Below, one piece after another: positions 6,832-6,845 of a stretch of DNA of 6,845 nt. Source of the stretch: Bacilli bacterium (lineage in GTDB: Bacteria; Bacillota_I; Bacilli_A; Haloplasmatales; Haloplasmataceae); the NCBI GenBank assembly GCA_012513195.1, contig JAAZCR010000044.1, forward strand, positions 1-6,845, in the 5' to 3' direction. Within the stretch, counting starts at the first letter, position 1; each line of letters opens with the position of its first letter. The position numbers were made by a program, and so were the translations under genes. The notes under the pieces are model-generated. The model had not been told where the DNA came from and searched no databases. It saw only the letters and a list, made by a program, of their open reading frames with translations.

Positions 6832-6845
6832 AGTTAAACTTTTGA

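Noticed and set aside
6831..6841. Short palindrome AAGTT-A-AACTT after trmK
   Set aside because: Five AT-rich pairs with a one-base loop cannot form a stable hairpin, and the window ends before any T-run can be judged.
1..6845. A new defence, mobile or biosynthetic system
   Set aside because: Every gene apart from the small YqzL-like one is a known housekeeping gene in conserved order; no repeats, integrase, transposase or CRISPR structure was seen.

Overview
The window is a stretch of conserved bacterial housekeeping genes, all on the + strand: era (3' part), a yqzL-like small gene, recO, a single-chain glyS, dnaG, rpoD and trmK. The DNA is AT-rich. TGG encodes tryptophan, and TGA is used only as a stop (recO, glyS, trmK), so the standard bacterial code applies. 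Gene order matches the Bacillota locus era-yqzL-recO-gly-dnaG-sigA-trmK. The glycyl-tRNA synthetase is the alpha2 (eukaryote/archaeal-like) type, not the alpha2beta2 GlyQS of Bacillus. An alpha2 GlyRS next to dnaG and rpoD is the Mycoplasma arrangement (for example M. genitalium MG251-MG250-MG249). Together these suggest a deep Mollicutes-related or Erysipelotrichia-like Bacillota that kept the standard code (Acholeplasma, Izemoplasma or Haloplasma type). The lineage is an inference.

Layout. 1-483: C-terminal half of Era, ending in its KH domain. 484-557: short gap holding an inverted repeat that folds over the ribosome binding site of the next gene. 558-725: a 55-residue YqzL-family protein, overlapping the start of recO by 38 nt. 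688-1428: recO. 1425-1453: a consensus sigma-A promoter whose -35 box overlaps the recO stop. 1460-1614: a T-box leader with antiterminator and terminator. 1652-3031: glyS. 3055-4863: dnaG. 4875-6146: rpoD. 6148-6831: trmK. The last 14 bases hold nothing I can call.

How it works together. Two transcription units are visible. The first (era-yqzL-recO) enters from the left and has no terminator of its own before the T-box. The second starts at the promoter over the recO stop. Its T-box should let glyS, and probably the tightly spaced dnaG, rpoD and trmK, be expressed when tRNA-Gly is uncharged. A possible extended -10 promoter at the end of dnaG could give rpoD an independent supply. The products act in 16S rRNA maturation (Era), recombinational repair (RecO), glycine charging (GlyRS), replication priming (DnaG), housekeeping transcription (RpoD) and tRNA methylation (TrmK).

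I found no mobile element, defence system, CRISPR array or new multigene system. The points most worth a second look are the compact T-box leader, which lacks a recognisable canonical Stem I and has an unclear glycine specifier, the hairpin that masks the yqzL start, and the yqzL-like gene itself.
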